Source of the DNA: Planobispora longispora
Lineage (GTDB): Bacteria > Actinomycetota > Actinomycetes > Streptosporangiales > Streptosporangiaceae
Length of the DNA: 64,000 nucleotides
Direction: 5' to 3'
Assembly: GCF_016863135.1 (NCBI RefSeq)
Contig: NZ_BOOH01000021.1
Location: forward strand, 339,639-403,638
Below the pieces are notes generated by a model. It saw nothing but the letters and a program-made list of their open reading frames with translations. It had not been told where the DNA came from and ran no database searches. How positions within the stretch are numbered: position 1 is the stretch's first letter; every line of letters begins with the position of its first letter. A program made the position numbers and the translations under genes. Positions 26,049 to 33,934 of the stretch are shown one piece after another.

Positions 26049-28280
26049 TCAGCTCAGCGCCTCGACCCGGGCCGGGACGTGCTTGTGCCAGGGGGTTCCC
26101 ACGTAGGGATCGCGGTCCTCGAGGGAGGTCAGCTCGTTGGGGGCGACGCCGGTCACCGTGCCGGCGTAGTCCAGCCCGAGGCCGTTGGGGAGCGAGACGT
26201 GTCCGGGCTGGAGGCTGTCGGTCAGCTCCACCGTGACCTCGGCGCTGCCCCGGCGGGTGGTCAGCCGGGCGGGCCCGCCGTCGGCCAGGCCGAGGGCGGC
26301 GGCGTCGTCGGGGTTGACGCGCAGCACGCCCGCGCCGTCGCGGCGGCGCCAGGCGGGGTCGCGCACGATGGTGTTGGCCGTGAACGCCCGGCGCTCCCCG
26401 GCGGAGAGCACGAACGGGAAGGCGGGGTCGGAACGCGGCGTCCCGCCGAGCCGGGAGATCTCCTCCAGCAGTTCGGGGATCGCGAGGTGGATCTTCCCGT
26501 CCGGCGTGCCGACGCGGGCGAGCGCGTCACCCGGCTCGTCGACCGCGAAGACCACGCCCGACCGGCTCCGCAGGATGGCGTCGAACAGGTTGTCGCCCAG
26601 TTCCAGCCCCTCACCGGGGATCCCGGCCCGCCGCACGGCCTGCGGGTGGGCGAAGGCGACCTTGTGCGCCAGCGCCCACAGGGACGCCGCCGCGGCGGAG
26701 CCGTCGGGCAGGGACGGGCCGAGGGCGCGGTACAGCGCGACCGGGGCGACCGTGGCGAGCGCGGGGTCGGCGGCCGCCGCGGACAGGAACGCCTCGGCGA
26801 ACGCGGCCCGGCCCCGGGACAGCGCCTCGCGCAGCGCGGTGAGGTCGGGGACCGCGCCGATCGCCTCGCAGAGCCGGGCGTGGATCTCGGGCTCGGGCAG
26901 CAGGTCCGAGCCCGGCGGCGGGTCCAGCACCGGGGCGCGCAGGTGGAAGTAGTTCGCCGGGGTCTCGAAGTTGAAGAACGTCGCCTCCCACTTCTCGAAC
27001 TGGGTGGGCGCGGGGAGCACGTAGTCCGCCAGCCGCGCGGTCTCGGTCATGGCGACGTCGACGACCACCAGCAGGTCCAGCGCCTCCAGCGCCTCGCGCA
27101 TCCGCGCCGAGTCGGCCAGCGAGTGCGCGGGGTTGGCCGTCTCCACGAACATCGCCCGGTAGCGGGCGGGGTGGTCGGTGAGGATCTCCTCCGGGATCAC
27201 GTTGCACGGGACGAGGCCGGAGACGATGCGGGCCCCGGCCACCGGGCTGAAGCGGTCGCGCCGGGGGCCCCAGTGGGAGAAGGAGATCATCGGGGCGAAC
27301 GGGATGGGCGGGTTGTTCGTGCCGGCCCGGCCGAAGTTCCCGGTGAGCAGGTAGATCAGGTTGTCGAGGTAGCTGTTCAGGGTCGAGTGCGGGGACATCT
27401 GCACGCCCAGGTCCTCGTGGACGGCGACGCTGCGGGCGGCGGCGATCCGCCGGGCCGTGCCGCGGATCAGCCCCTCGGGGACGCCGCAGCCCGTCGCGTA
27501 CTCCGCCACCGGGACCTCGGAGAGGACCGTCGTGACCTCGTCGAGCCCCACGGCGTGCCGGGCCAGCCACTCGGCGGCGATCAGGTCCTCCTGGACGAGG
27601 ACGGCCGCCAGGGCGGTCAGCAGAAGGGCGTCGGTGCCGGGCCGTACCCGCAGGTGGATGTCCGCCAGCTCGGCGGTCTCCGTGCGGCGCGGGTCCACCA
27701 CGATCAGGCAGCGGCCCGGGTCGCGGGCGATCTCGCGCAGCGTGGGGCGGGCCTGCGGGAAGCCGTGCGACTGCCAGGGGTTCTTGCCGATGAACAGCGC
27801 CACCTCGCAGTGCTCGAAGTCGCCGACGGCCACGTTGCCGTACATCCGGTCCCCGACCCAGAACTGGCCGGTCTTCTCCTGGGCCAGGGCGTTGGAGCGG
27901 TAGCGGGCGCCGAGGGCGCGCATGAACGACCCCGCGTAGGAGCCGCCGAGGTGGTTGCCCTGCCCGCCGCCGCCGTAGTAGAAGATCGACTCCCCGCCGC
28001 CGGCGTCCCGTACGGCCGTGAACCGCTGGGCCACCTCCCGGATGGCGGTGTCCCAGTCGATCCGCTCGAACGTGCCGTCCGGGCGGCGGCGGAGCGGGTG
28101 GGTCAGCCGGTCGGCGCCGTTCTGGTAGTGGTCGAGCCGGAGTGGTTTCTCGCACGCGTAGCCCTGGGAGGAGGGGTGGGCCTTGTCCCCCCGGATGCGG
28201 TCGAACCGCCGCCCGTCGAGGCGGATCTCGATGCCGCAGTTGCACGCGCACAACACGCAGGCGGTGGGCTTCCAGTCCAT
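26049..28280 (-). CDS. Molybdopterin (bis-MGD) oxidoreductase, 4Fe-4S containing
   Basis: A 743-residue DMSO reductase-superfamily enzyme. The N-terminus has the cluster motif ACVLCACNCGIE with a fourth Cys in GYACEKP, followed by the molybdopterin domains (FIGKNPWQSHGFPQARP, VVDPRRTETAELAD, LTGNFGRAGTNNPP) and the C-terminal MolyDop-binding barrel (LPNGLGLDYAGTVTG). There is no twin-arginine signal, so it is cytoplasmic like formate dehydrogenases and assimilatory nitrate reductases. The metal ligand is not obvious; no Sec-type TGA was seen. Substrate unknown. It is divergent from a gene for a histidine-rich membrane protein, 226 bases apart. AGGGAG precedes the ATG and TAGCCT lies about 30 bases upstream. 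Confidence 0.87.
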   Translation of the reverse strand: MDWKPTACVLCACNCGIEIRLDGRRFDRIRGDKAHPSSQGYACEKPLRLDHYQNGADRLTHPLRRRPDGTFERIDWDTAIREVAQRFTAVRDAGGGESIFYYGGGGQGNHLGGSYAGSFMRALGARYRSNALAQEKTGQFWVGDRMYGNVAVGDFEHCEVALFIGKNPWQSHGFPQARPTLREIARDPGRCLIVVDPRRTETAELADIHLRVRPGTDALLLTALAAVLVQEDLIAAEWLARHAVGLDEVTTVLSEVPVAEYATGCGVPEGLIRGTARRIAAARSVAVHEDLGVQMSPHSTLNSYLDNLIYLLTGNFGRAGTNNPPIPFAPMISFSHWGPRRDRFSPVAGARIVSGLVPCNVIPEEILTDHPARYRAMFVETANPAHSLADSARMREALEALDLLVVVDVAMTETARLADYVLPAPTQFEKWEATFFNFETPANYFHLRAPVLDPPPGSDLLPEPEIHARLCEAIGAVPDLTALREALSRGRAAFAEAFLSAAAADPALATVAPVALYRALGPSLPDGSAAAASLWALAHKVAFAHPQAVRRAGIPGEGLELGDNLFDAILRSRSGVVFAVDEPGDALARVGTPDGKIHLAIPELLEEISRLGGTPRSDPAFPFVLSAGERRAFTANTIVRDPAWRRRDGAGVLRVNPDDAAALGLADGGPARLTTRRGSAEVTVELTDSLQPGHVSLPNGLGLDYAGTVTGVAPNELTSLEDRDPYVGTPWHKHVPARVEALS

Positions 28281-28506
28281 TCCGGCTCCCTGTGTTTGAT
28301 TTGTGAACTCAGGCTAGCCGAAGAGGGTTCCGTTGTCTGCGGTCGATTTCGCCCGGAACGGCCCCGCCGGCGGCCGACGCGCGCGCCCGCCCGGGCCGCG
28401 ACCCGTTCAGCCACCTGCAAGCGGGCTGCCAGTGTGACCCGGGATTCTCGTGTTCACGCTGCGCATCAGCGATTCAGCACGACACGTAAGAAAAGCGAGA
28501 TGAGAA

Positions 28507-29061
28507 ATGGCGACCACGGTCAGTCTCCCCCCGAAGATCAGCCTCTCCACCCTCAACGGCCGCCATCACAAGCCCGCGCTCATGTTCTACCTGGCCATCG
28601 TGATAGGCCACTGGGCCGAGCATGTGGTCCAGGCCGTCCAGGTCTACGTGTGGGGCTGGCCGCTGAGCGAGGCCCGGGGCGTGCTCGGCATCCCCTTCCC
28701 GTGGCTGGTGACCTCGGAGTGGATGCACTACGGGTACGCGCTGATCATGCTCGTGGGTCTCATCATGCTGCGCAAGGGCTTCGCCGGCAGGTCGCGCACG
28801 TGGTGGAACATCTCCCTGGGCATCCAGGCGTGGCACCACCTGGAGCACCTGCTGCTGCTCCTGCAGAAGCTCAGCGGCCTGTACCTGATGGGCAAGCCGG
28901 CCCCGACGAGCCTCCTGCAGCTGGTCCTGCCCAGGATGGAGCTGCACCTGTTCTACAACGCCCTCGTCTTCGTGCCCATGGTGGTCGCGATGCTGCTCCA
29001 CCGCAGCTCCGAGCACGGGGCCGGGGCCTCCTGCACCTGCGCCGTCGCGCCCAGGTCATGA
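28507..29061 (+). CDS. Histidine-rich four-helix membrane protein, function unknown
   Basis: A 184-residue integral membrane protein not assigned to a known family here. About four hydrophobic helices carry paired polar residues: His35/Glu38/His39 (GHWAEH), His74 (WMHYGYAL), His110/His111/Glu113/His114 (WHHLEH) and Glu145/His147 (MELHLF). This is the pattern of a metal or heme site inside the membrane. The spacing differs from fatty acid desaturases. The C-terminus has a CTC pair. The stop overlaps the next gene by four bases. It is divergent from a molybdopterin oxidoreductase, so electron transfer to the quinone pool is one possible role (inference). Confidence 0.8.
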   Translation: MATTVSLPPKISLSTLNGRHHKPALMFYLAIVIGHWAEHVVQAVQVYVWGWPLSEARGVLGIPFPWLVTSEWMHYGYALIMLVGLIMLRKGFAGRSRTWWNISLGIQAWHHLEHLLLLLQKLSGLYLMGKPAPTSLLQLVLPRMELHLFYNALVFVPMVVAMLLHRSSEHGAGASCTCAVAPRS

Positions 29062-29531
29062 CGGTTGCGAAACGACGTCCGGGCGCGTTCGACCTGGCTC
29101 TGGTCGTCATGGGGTTGCTGATGCTGCTCGCGTCCGTCCCCGAGATCGGTCCCTCCATCCGGGCCGCGCGCGCCGACGGGGTGAGCGGCGTGTTCACCGC
29201 CGAGGAACTGCGGTGCGTCCAGCATCCCGGGCACGAGTCCTGCGTCTGGGCCGGGGACTTCGCCTCCGCCGACGGACGGATCCTGCGGCCCGGTGTCGAG
29301 CTGTACGGCAGCGACCGCGACACGCTCACCGCCGGGCAGACCACCCCGGCCGTGGACACGGGGCGCGCGACCCGCGTCTACGGACCGGGCGGCTCGGGGG
29401 AGTGGATGTTCACCATCCTGCTCGCGCTGGCCGGGCTGGCGGTGCTGACCGCGGTCGCCGGACGCGTGCGGCGGCCGCGTGACCGAGGGAGTGCGCGCGC
29501 GGTCATGGTGGCCGCGCCGCAGGAGGCATGA
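29058..29531 (+). CDS. Two-helix membrane protein (DUF3592-like layout)
   Basis: A 157-residue protein with one helix at about 11-28, an outside region of roughly 80 residues containing two Cys (LRCVQHPGHESCVW), and a second helix near 118-138. The architecture resembles DUF3592 proteins, which fold as small beta domains between two helices; the match is only by layout. Translation is coupled to the histidine-rich membrane protein through ATGA, so the two products may form a complex. Confidence 0.7.
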   Translation: MTVAKRRPGAFDLALVVMGLLMLLASVPEIGPSIRAARADGVSGVFTAEELRCVQHPGHESCVWAGDFASADGRILRPGVELYGSDRDTLTAGQTTPAVDTGRATRVYGPGGSGEWMFTILLALAGLAVLTAVAGRVRRPRDRGSARAVMVAAPQEA

Positions 29532-29578
29532 GGTCCGTACGGCGTCCGCGATGACCATCGGCCGGGGCGGCGGGCCCG

Positions 29579-30778
29579 TCAGGTCGGCGCCGGGCCGGCG
29601 GCGGGGACGATGACCGTGAAGCAGCTGCCGGGATCGGCGGGGGTGTACCGCACGTCCCCGCCGTGGGCGAGGGCCAGCTCCCGGGTGATCCACAGTCCCA
29701 GCCCGACCGACTCGGGGCTGGTGTCGGCGCTGCTGAACCGGGCGAACAGCAGATCCCGCTTGTCCCTGGGCACGCCGGGGCCGTGGTCGCGCACGTGGAT
29801 GGCGACCATGCCGTGACCGGTGGGTTCGGCGCTGATGACGATCGGCGGAGCGCCGTGCCGGATGGCGTTGGCGGCGAGGTTGACCAGGATCTGCTCCAGC
29901 CGCTGCGGGTCGACCCGGACGGTCAGGTCGTCGCTCACCGCCACGCCCACCGGGGCGGTGAGGTAGCCGACGGCCTCGTCGACCGCGGGGCGCAGCGGGA
30001 TGGAGTGCAGGTCGAGCTGGAGGCCGCGGCTGTCGACCCGTTCGGCGTCCAGCAGGCTGGCGGCCAGCCGCCGGATCCGGTTGGTCTGCCGCAGGGCCAT
30101 GGCGATGAGCTCGTGCCGCTGTCCTTCCGCCAGGTCGCCGTCGTCCTCGTCCAGGGTCTCCAGGGCGAACTGCACCGAGGTCAGCGGGGAGCGCACGTCG
30201 TGGGCGAGGGTGGCGGTCAGCGCCGCCCGCCAGCGCTCCATGCGCCGGATCGTGTCGCGGTCCCGCCGCTGGTGGTCCATCTGCCGGGAGAGCAGAACGC
30301 CCACGCTCATCACCGCGGGGACGAACATCACCGCACCACTGATCACCAGTGCCCCGCGGTGGTCGAGGACCAGCGGGGTCACGTAGGCCACCCCGGCGAC
30401 CGGTCCCAGAATCAGCACGGCCGCGGTCGAGAAATGCAGCCCCACCCAGACGAAGAGCAGGGTGAGGAAGGGCGCGGTGCCGATCGAGCCCCCCTGGAAC
30501 GTTCCGGTGCAGTAGGCGAGCAGCAGCAGCACGGGCAGGCACAGCGCCAGGGGCGCGCGCGGATCGAGGCGGCCCCAGGGGATCCACCACGTCGCCACGG
30601 CCGTGATCGCGGCGAGCAGGGAGACCACGAGGAGCTTGCCCTTCTCGCCGGGAGGCGCCGTCAGCAGTCCCACGACGGCCAGGACCGCTCCGAGCGTGAA
30701 CACCATCGCCATCTGCCGCGCGGCGTGCTCCGGTCCTTCCCCGAGTATGGACCTCTCCTCCATCAGACCCCCCATCAT
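29579..30778 (-). CDS. Membrane sensor histidine kinase
   Basis: A 399-residue kinase with about six membrane helices in the first 180 residues and no clear extracellular domain, so it may sense a signal in the membrane. The H-box is TLAHDVRSPLTSVQ, the N-box LVNLAANAIRHG, the G-boxes DHGPGVP and GLGLWITRELALAHGG; all catalytic parts are present. No response regulator gene lies next to it. ATG codons at 30778, 30775 and 30763 are all possible, and G-rich sequence precedes both the first and the last. Confidence 0.85.
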   Translation of the reverse strand: MMGGLMEERSILGEGPEHAARQMAMVFTLGAVLAVVGLLTAPPGEKGKLLVVSLLAAITAVATWWIPWGRLDPRAPLALCLPVLLLLAYCTGTFQGGSIGTAPFLTLLFVWVGLHFSTAAVLILGPVAGVAYVTPLVLDHRGALVISGAVMFVPAVMSVGVLLSRQMDHQRRDRDTIRRMERWRAALTATLAHDVRSPLTSVQFALETLDEDDGDLAEGQRHELIAMALRQTNRIRRLAASLLDAERVDSRGLQLDLHSIPLRPAVDEAVGYLTAPVGVAVSDDLTVRVDPQRLEQILVNLAANAIRHGAPPIVISAEPTGHGMVAIHVRDHGPGVPRDKRDLLFARFSSADTSPESVGLGLWITRELALAHGGDVRYTPADPGSCFTVIVPAAGPAPT

Positions 30779-30954
30779 CGGCTTCCCCAACCCTCCACCA
30801 TAACAACCGGCGACAGTGAGACGACACTGGGTGATTTCCGGGGCCCGTCCGGCGCGGGACGCCGGCCAAGCGGATCGTCCGGCCAGGGAGGTCGTCCGGC
30901 CAGGCGGGTCGTGCGGGGAAGCCGGGAGGACGGCCTGCCCGGCGGGCGGGAAGG

Positions 30955-32199
30955 TCAGGCGGGCGTCTCGTCCGCGGCGGGCAGGTCGCGCATCCCGCGC
31001 AGCGGGGAGAGCAGCAGCGGCACCACGCAGAGCAGCCCGGCCGCGGCGCTGATCCACACCGTGGACCGGGCGCCGAACGCCTCGCCCAGAAGGCCGCCGG
31101 CGAGACCGCCGAGGGGGAGGACGCCCCACACCACGAAGCGCATCGTGGCGTTCATCCGGCCGAGCATGTGCTCGGGGGTGACCGCCTGACGGAAGCTCAC
31201 CTGGCCGACGTTGTAGACGACGACGCCGATCGAGTTCACGAACGTCCCGGCCGCGAAGAACGCGACCTTCCAGCCGGGCTGGGTGAGCGGAACCAGGAGC
31301 ATGAACGGCTGGGTGACCAGGATGGAGAGCCAGATGATCCGGGCCGACCCGACCCGGCGGCTCGCCCGCCCCACGATCGCCGCGCCGGTCAGGCCGCCGA
31401 CGGCCGCGGCCGAGAGCAGCAGGCCGATGGCGCCGGGGGTGAGACCGATCACCCGGACCAGGAAGATCATCTCAACGGCGGCGAACACTCCGCTGGCGAA
31501 GTTCGCGGTGGCGGTGCAGGCGGCGATCATCCGCAGGATGCGGTGCGTGGCCACGAACCGCAGACCCTCGCCGATCTCCTTGAGCAGCCCCCGGCGCCCC
31601 TCCCGGCCCGGCGCCTGCTCGGCGGCGTCGATCCGCCACAGGAACAGGGCGGAGCCGAGGAAACTGAGTGCGTCCACGAGCACCGCGACGGGCGCGGTGA
31701 GCAGCTGCACGAGCCCGCCGCCCGCTCCGGGACCGGCCACGGCCGCCGACGAGCGCACGATCTCCAGCTTGGCGTTGCCGTCCACGAGCCGGTCGCGGTC
31801 GACGAGGCTCGGCAGGTAGCTCTGGTAGGCGATGTCGAAGAAGACCGTGGCCAGGCCGGTGCCGAGCGCCACGCCGTACAACTGGGGCATGGTCAACGCT
31901 CCCAGCCACCAGGCGACCGGCACCGAGGCCAGCAGCACGCCCCGGACCAGATCCGCGGAGATCAGGATCCGGCGCCGCGCCGTCCGGTCCACCCACACCC
32001 CGGCGGGCAGCCCGACCAGCAGGAACGCCGCGGTCTCCGCCGCCACCAGCAGGCCGGTCTCCAGCTCGCTCGCCCCCAGCACGCCGACGGCCACGAGCGG
32101 GAGCGCGAGGAGGCTGATCTGCGTGCCGAACTGACTGATCGTGTCGGCGCCGAACAGGAGCATGAAGTTCCGGTGCCGGAACAGGCTGGGGGAGGTCAT
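30955..32199 (-). CDS. MFS exporter (EntS/MFS_3 type)
   Basis: A 414-residue transporter with 12 helices of the MFS_3 group that includes EntS and macrolide exporters. Typical stretches are FRHRNFMLLFGADTISQFG at the N-terminus, GLPAGVWVDRTARRRILI in the helix 2-3 loop, and RFVATHRILR before helix 7. It probably exports a drug or siderophore-like compound. No regulator is adjacent. ATG start at 32199. Confidence 0.87.
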   Translation of the reverse strand: MTSPSLFRHRNFMLLFGADTISQFGTQISLLALPLVAVGVLGASELETGLLVAAETAAFLLVGLPAGVWVDRTARRRILISADLVRGVLLASVPVAWWLGALTMPQLYGVALGTGLATVFFDIAYQSYLPSLVDRDRLVDGNAKLEIVRSSAAVAGPGAGGGLVQLLTAPVAVLVDALSFLGSALFLWRIDAAEQAPGREGRRGLLKEIGEGLRFVATHRILRMIAACTATANFASGVFAAVEMIFLVRVIGLTPGAIGLLLSAAAVGGLTGAAIVGRASRRVGSARIIWLSILVTQPFMLLVPLTQPGWKVAFFAAGTFVNSIGVVVYNVGQVSFRQAVTPEHMLGRMNATMRFVVWGVLPLGGLAGGLLGEAFGARSTVWISAAAGLLCVVPLLLSPLRGMRDLPAADETPA

Positions 32200-32253
32200 C
32201 CGGGCATCGTTACGACGATTGCGCCGCCCCGCAACTTCTTTGAACCGGTGCGC

Positions 32254-32601
32254 TCAGACGGCGATGAGACGCCGGAGCCAGTGCTGGACCGCGCCGATCT
32301 CCTGATCGTCGGCGCATCCGAGAGGGCCGTCGCCGACGAGGCGGTGTGTGGAGATCGAGGTGATGTCCTCGGTGCGGGCCCAACTCCGCTGCCGGAGTCC
32401 GGAACTCGGAGAGGAGATGCAGACATGATGGGGAAGCCCGCGATCGCGAGTGGTCAGCGGCACCACAAGTGTCATCTCGATGGGAAACCGGCAGTGAAGG
32501 CCGGAGGCCACGATGAGCGCGGGTCTCCGTCCCCCTTGCTCGCCGCCGACGGGCATGCCGAAGTCGACCAGCCATGTCTGCCAGGGCAGCACACGGCTCA
32601 C
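32254..32601 (-). CDS. MazF/PemK-type toxin, probable mRNA interferase
   Basis: A 115-residue toxin. Visible motifs are GEQGGRRPALIVAS, MTLVVPLTTRDRGLPHHV and ARTEDITSISTHRL, which match the MazF fold and its RNA-binding Arg and Ser/Thr residues. It would cut mRNA when free of antitoxin. The GTG start overlaps the antitoxin stop by four bases (GTGA), the standard toxin-antitoxin arrangement. Length fits the family. Confidence 0.88.
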   Translation of the reverse strand: MSRVLPWQTWLVDFGMPVGGEQGGRRPALIVASGLHCRFPIEMTLVVPLTTRDRGLPHHVCISSPSSGLRQRSWARTEDITSISTHRLVGDGPLGCADDQEIGAVQHWLRRLIAV

Positions 32602-32840
32602 GCGGCGTCCTCGCCGTGCCGCCAGTCTCCGGCGGCGTTGTCGGTGAGGAGGGACTCCTCCCTGTATGAGGCCCATTCGGCCGGGTCGGCCCGCAACTGG
32701 TCGTACGCGGCGAGCACCGCTTGCTCCTCGTGCTCGTCGATCAGCCGCCGCAAAGTGTCCGCCAGAGTGGCGCCGCCGTACTCGGCCGCCACGCCGGCGA
32801 GTCGATCACGGAGATCGGTCGAGATCTTGATTGTCGTCAT
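32598..32840 (-). CDS. Ribbon-helix-helix antitoxin of the MazF-type toxin
   Basis: An 80-residue antitoxin. The N-terminal MTTIKISTDLRDRLAGVAAE is a ribbon-helix-helix DNA-binding unit, and the acidic C-terminal part (EHEEQAVLAAYDQLRADPAEW) would wrap the toxin. It neutralises MazF and represses its own operon through the palindromes just upstream. ATG at 32840 is chosen by a weak GAAGA site; ATG at 32846 is in frame and would suit a leaderless transcript from CATGCT inside the operator. Confidence 0.85.
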   Translation of the reverse strand: MTTIKISTDLRDRLAGVAAEYGGATLADTLRRLIDEHEEQAVLAAYDQLRADPAEWASYREESLLTDNAAGDWRHGEDAA

Positions 32841-32853
32841 GCCCATATCTTCA

Positions 32854-32900
32854 GCATGCCTCATAGGCATGCGTGCGGGTATGCACGAACTGGCATACCC
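32854..32900. promoter_or_regulatory. Two palindromes forming the toxin-antitoxin operator
   Basis: GCATGCCT, a three-base centre and AGGCATGC make a perfect 19-base palindrome at 32854-32872. A second one has arms GGGTATGC (32877-32884) and GCATACCC (32893-32900). Both share the GCATGC/GTATGC core. They sit directly before the antitoxin start and suit an RHH repressor. Confidence 0.7.
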
Positions 32901-32983
32901 ACACGTCACGTACTGTGGTGTGCCAATGCTTTACGGCTCCTCCGCCGACTTCCGGCGGATGCGGACCGGCCGTCCCCGCCGGG

Positions 32984-33925
32984 TCAGGACGGCTGGGCGA
33001 CCAGGCGCTTGCGGAAGACCCAGTACGACCACGCCTGGTAGCCCACCACGAACGGAAGCGCGATCAGGCCGATCCAGGTGAGCGTCTGCAGCGCGTACGG
33101 TCCCGAGGCGGCCTCGGCGAGGGTGAGGCCGGGGAGCGGGGCCGGCCACAGGGCGCCGAACAGGGCGGCCCCGGTCAGGGCGACGGACGAGGCGGTGGCG
33201 GTGAAGGCCCAGCCGTCCCGTCCGCGCCAGGTCAGGGCCACCCCGGCGGCCAGGGCCGCGGTCGCGGCCAGCGCGAGGGCCCAGATCCAGACCGGGGCGT
33301 CCGGCCCGCCGGCGGCCGTCCCCGCCGAGGGGATGCCGGACAGCGCCGCGACCCCGGCCGGCAGCGCCACCGCGGAGAGGACCAGCGCGGCCCGGCGGGC
33401 GCGGGCGCGCACCGGGCCCAGGGTCTTCAGCGCCACGAAGACCGCGCCGTGCAGCAGGCACAGCGACACCGAGAACACCCCGCCGACCAGCATGGCCGTC
33501 ACGCTGTCGTGCAGCAGGTCGGCGAAGACCGCGCCCCACAGGAAGGCCGGGAGCGCGCTGCCGATGAGGATGCCCAGGTCGCACCAGGCGCGGTCGGAGG
33601 CGTGGTGGACCTTGCCCCGCCACTCCAGGCCGACGCCGCGCACGATCAGCCCGACCAGGACCAGCACGATCGGCAGGTAGAACTCGCTGAGCATCCCGGC
33701 GTACCAGGCGGGGAACGCGGCGAACATCGCGCCCACCGCGCTGATCAGCCAGACCTCGTTGCCGTCCCAGACCGGGCCGATCGTGCCGAGGACCTGCTTG
33801 CGCTCGGCCTCGCCGCGGGACAGCGCCGGGGCGAGCATGCCGACGCCGAAGTCGAAACCCTCCAGGACGAAGAAGCCGGTCCAGAGGAAGGCGATGACCG
33901 TGAACCAGACGGTGGTGAGTTCCAT
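32984..33925 (-). CDS. cydB: Cytochrome bd ubiquinol oxidase subunit II
   Basis: A 313-residue, eight- to nine-helix membrane subunit that stabilises the heme-bearing subunit I in the bd-type terminal oxidase. The beginning FLWTGFFVLEGFDFGVGML and the stretches GPVWDGNEVWLI and LPIVLVLVGLIVRGVGLEWRGK are characteristic. It follows cydA by nine bases. No cydCD assembly transporter is found in this window. The enzyme reduces oxygen with high affinity, useful at low oxygen or under respiratory inhibition. Confidence 0.96.
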   Translation of the reverse strand: MELTTVWFTVIAFLWTGFFVLEGFDFGVGMLAPALSRGEAERKQVLGTIGPVWDGNEVWLISAVGAMFAAFPAWYAGMLSEFYLPIVLVLVGLIVRGVGLEWRGKVHHASDRAWCDLGILIGSALPAFLWGAVFADLLHDSVTAMLVGGVFSVSLCLLHGAVFVALKTLGPVRARARRAALVLSAVALPAGVAALSGIPSAGTAAGGPDAPVWIWALALAATAALAAGVALTWRGRDGWAFTATASSVALTGAALFGALWPAPLPGLTLAEAASGPYALQTLTWIGLIALPFVVGYQAWSYWVFRKRLVAQPS

Positions 33926-33934
33926 CGTTCCCCC

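Noticed and set aside
28507..29061. Assignment of the His-rich membrane protein to fatty acid desaturases or hydroxylases
   Set aside because: The histidines (HxxxH, HHxEH, single H) do not have the HxxxH-HxxHH-HxxHH order and spacing of those families, and the protein is too short.
26079..29531. A 1150-codon open frame on the plus strand across the molybdopterin oxidoreductase gene
   Set aside because: It is antisense to a clear family protein, has Arg/Gly/Pro/Val-rich composition typical of high-GC shadow frames, and only its last 158 codons (29058-29531) form a real gene.
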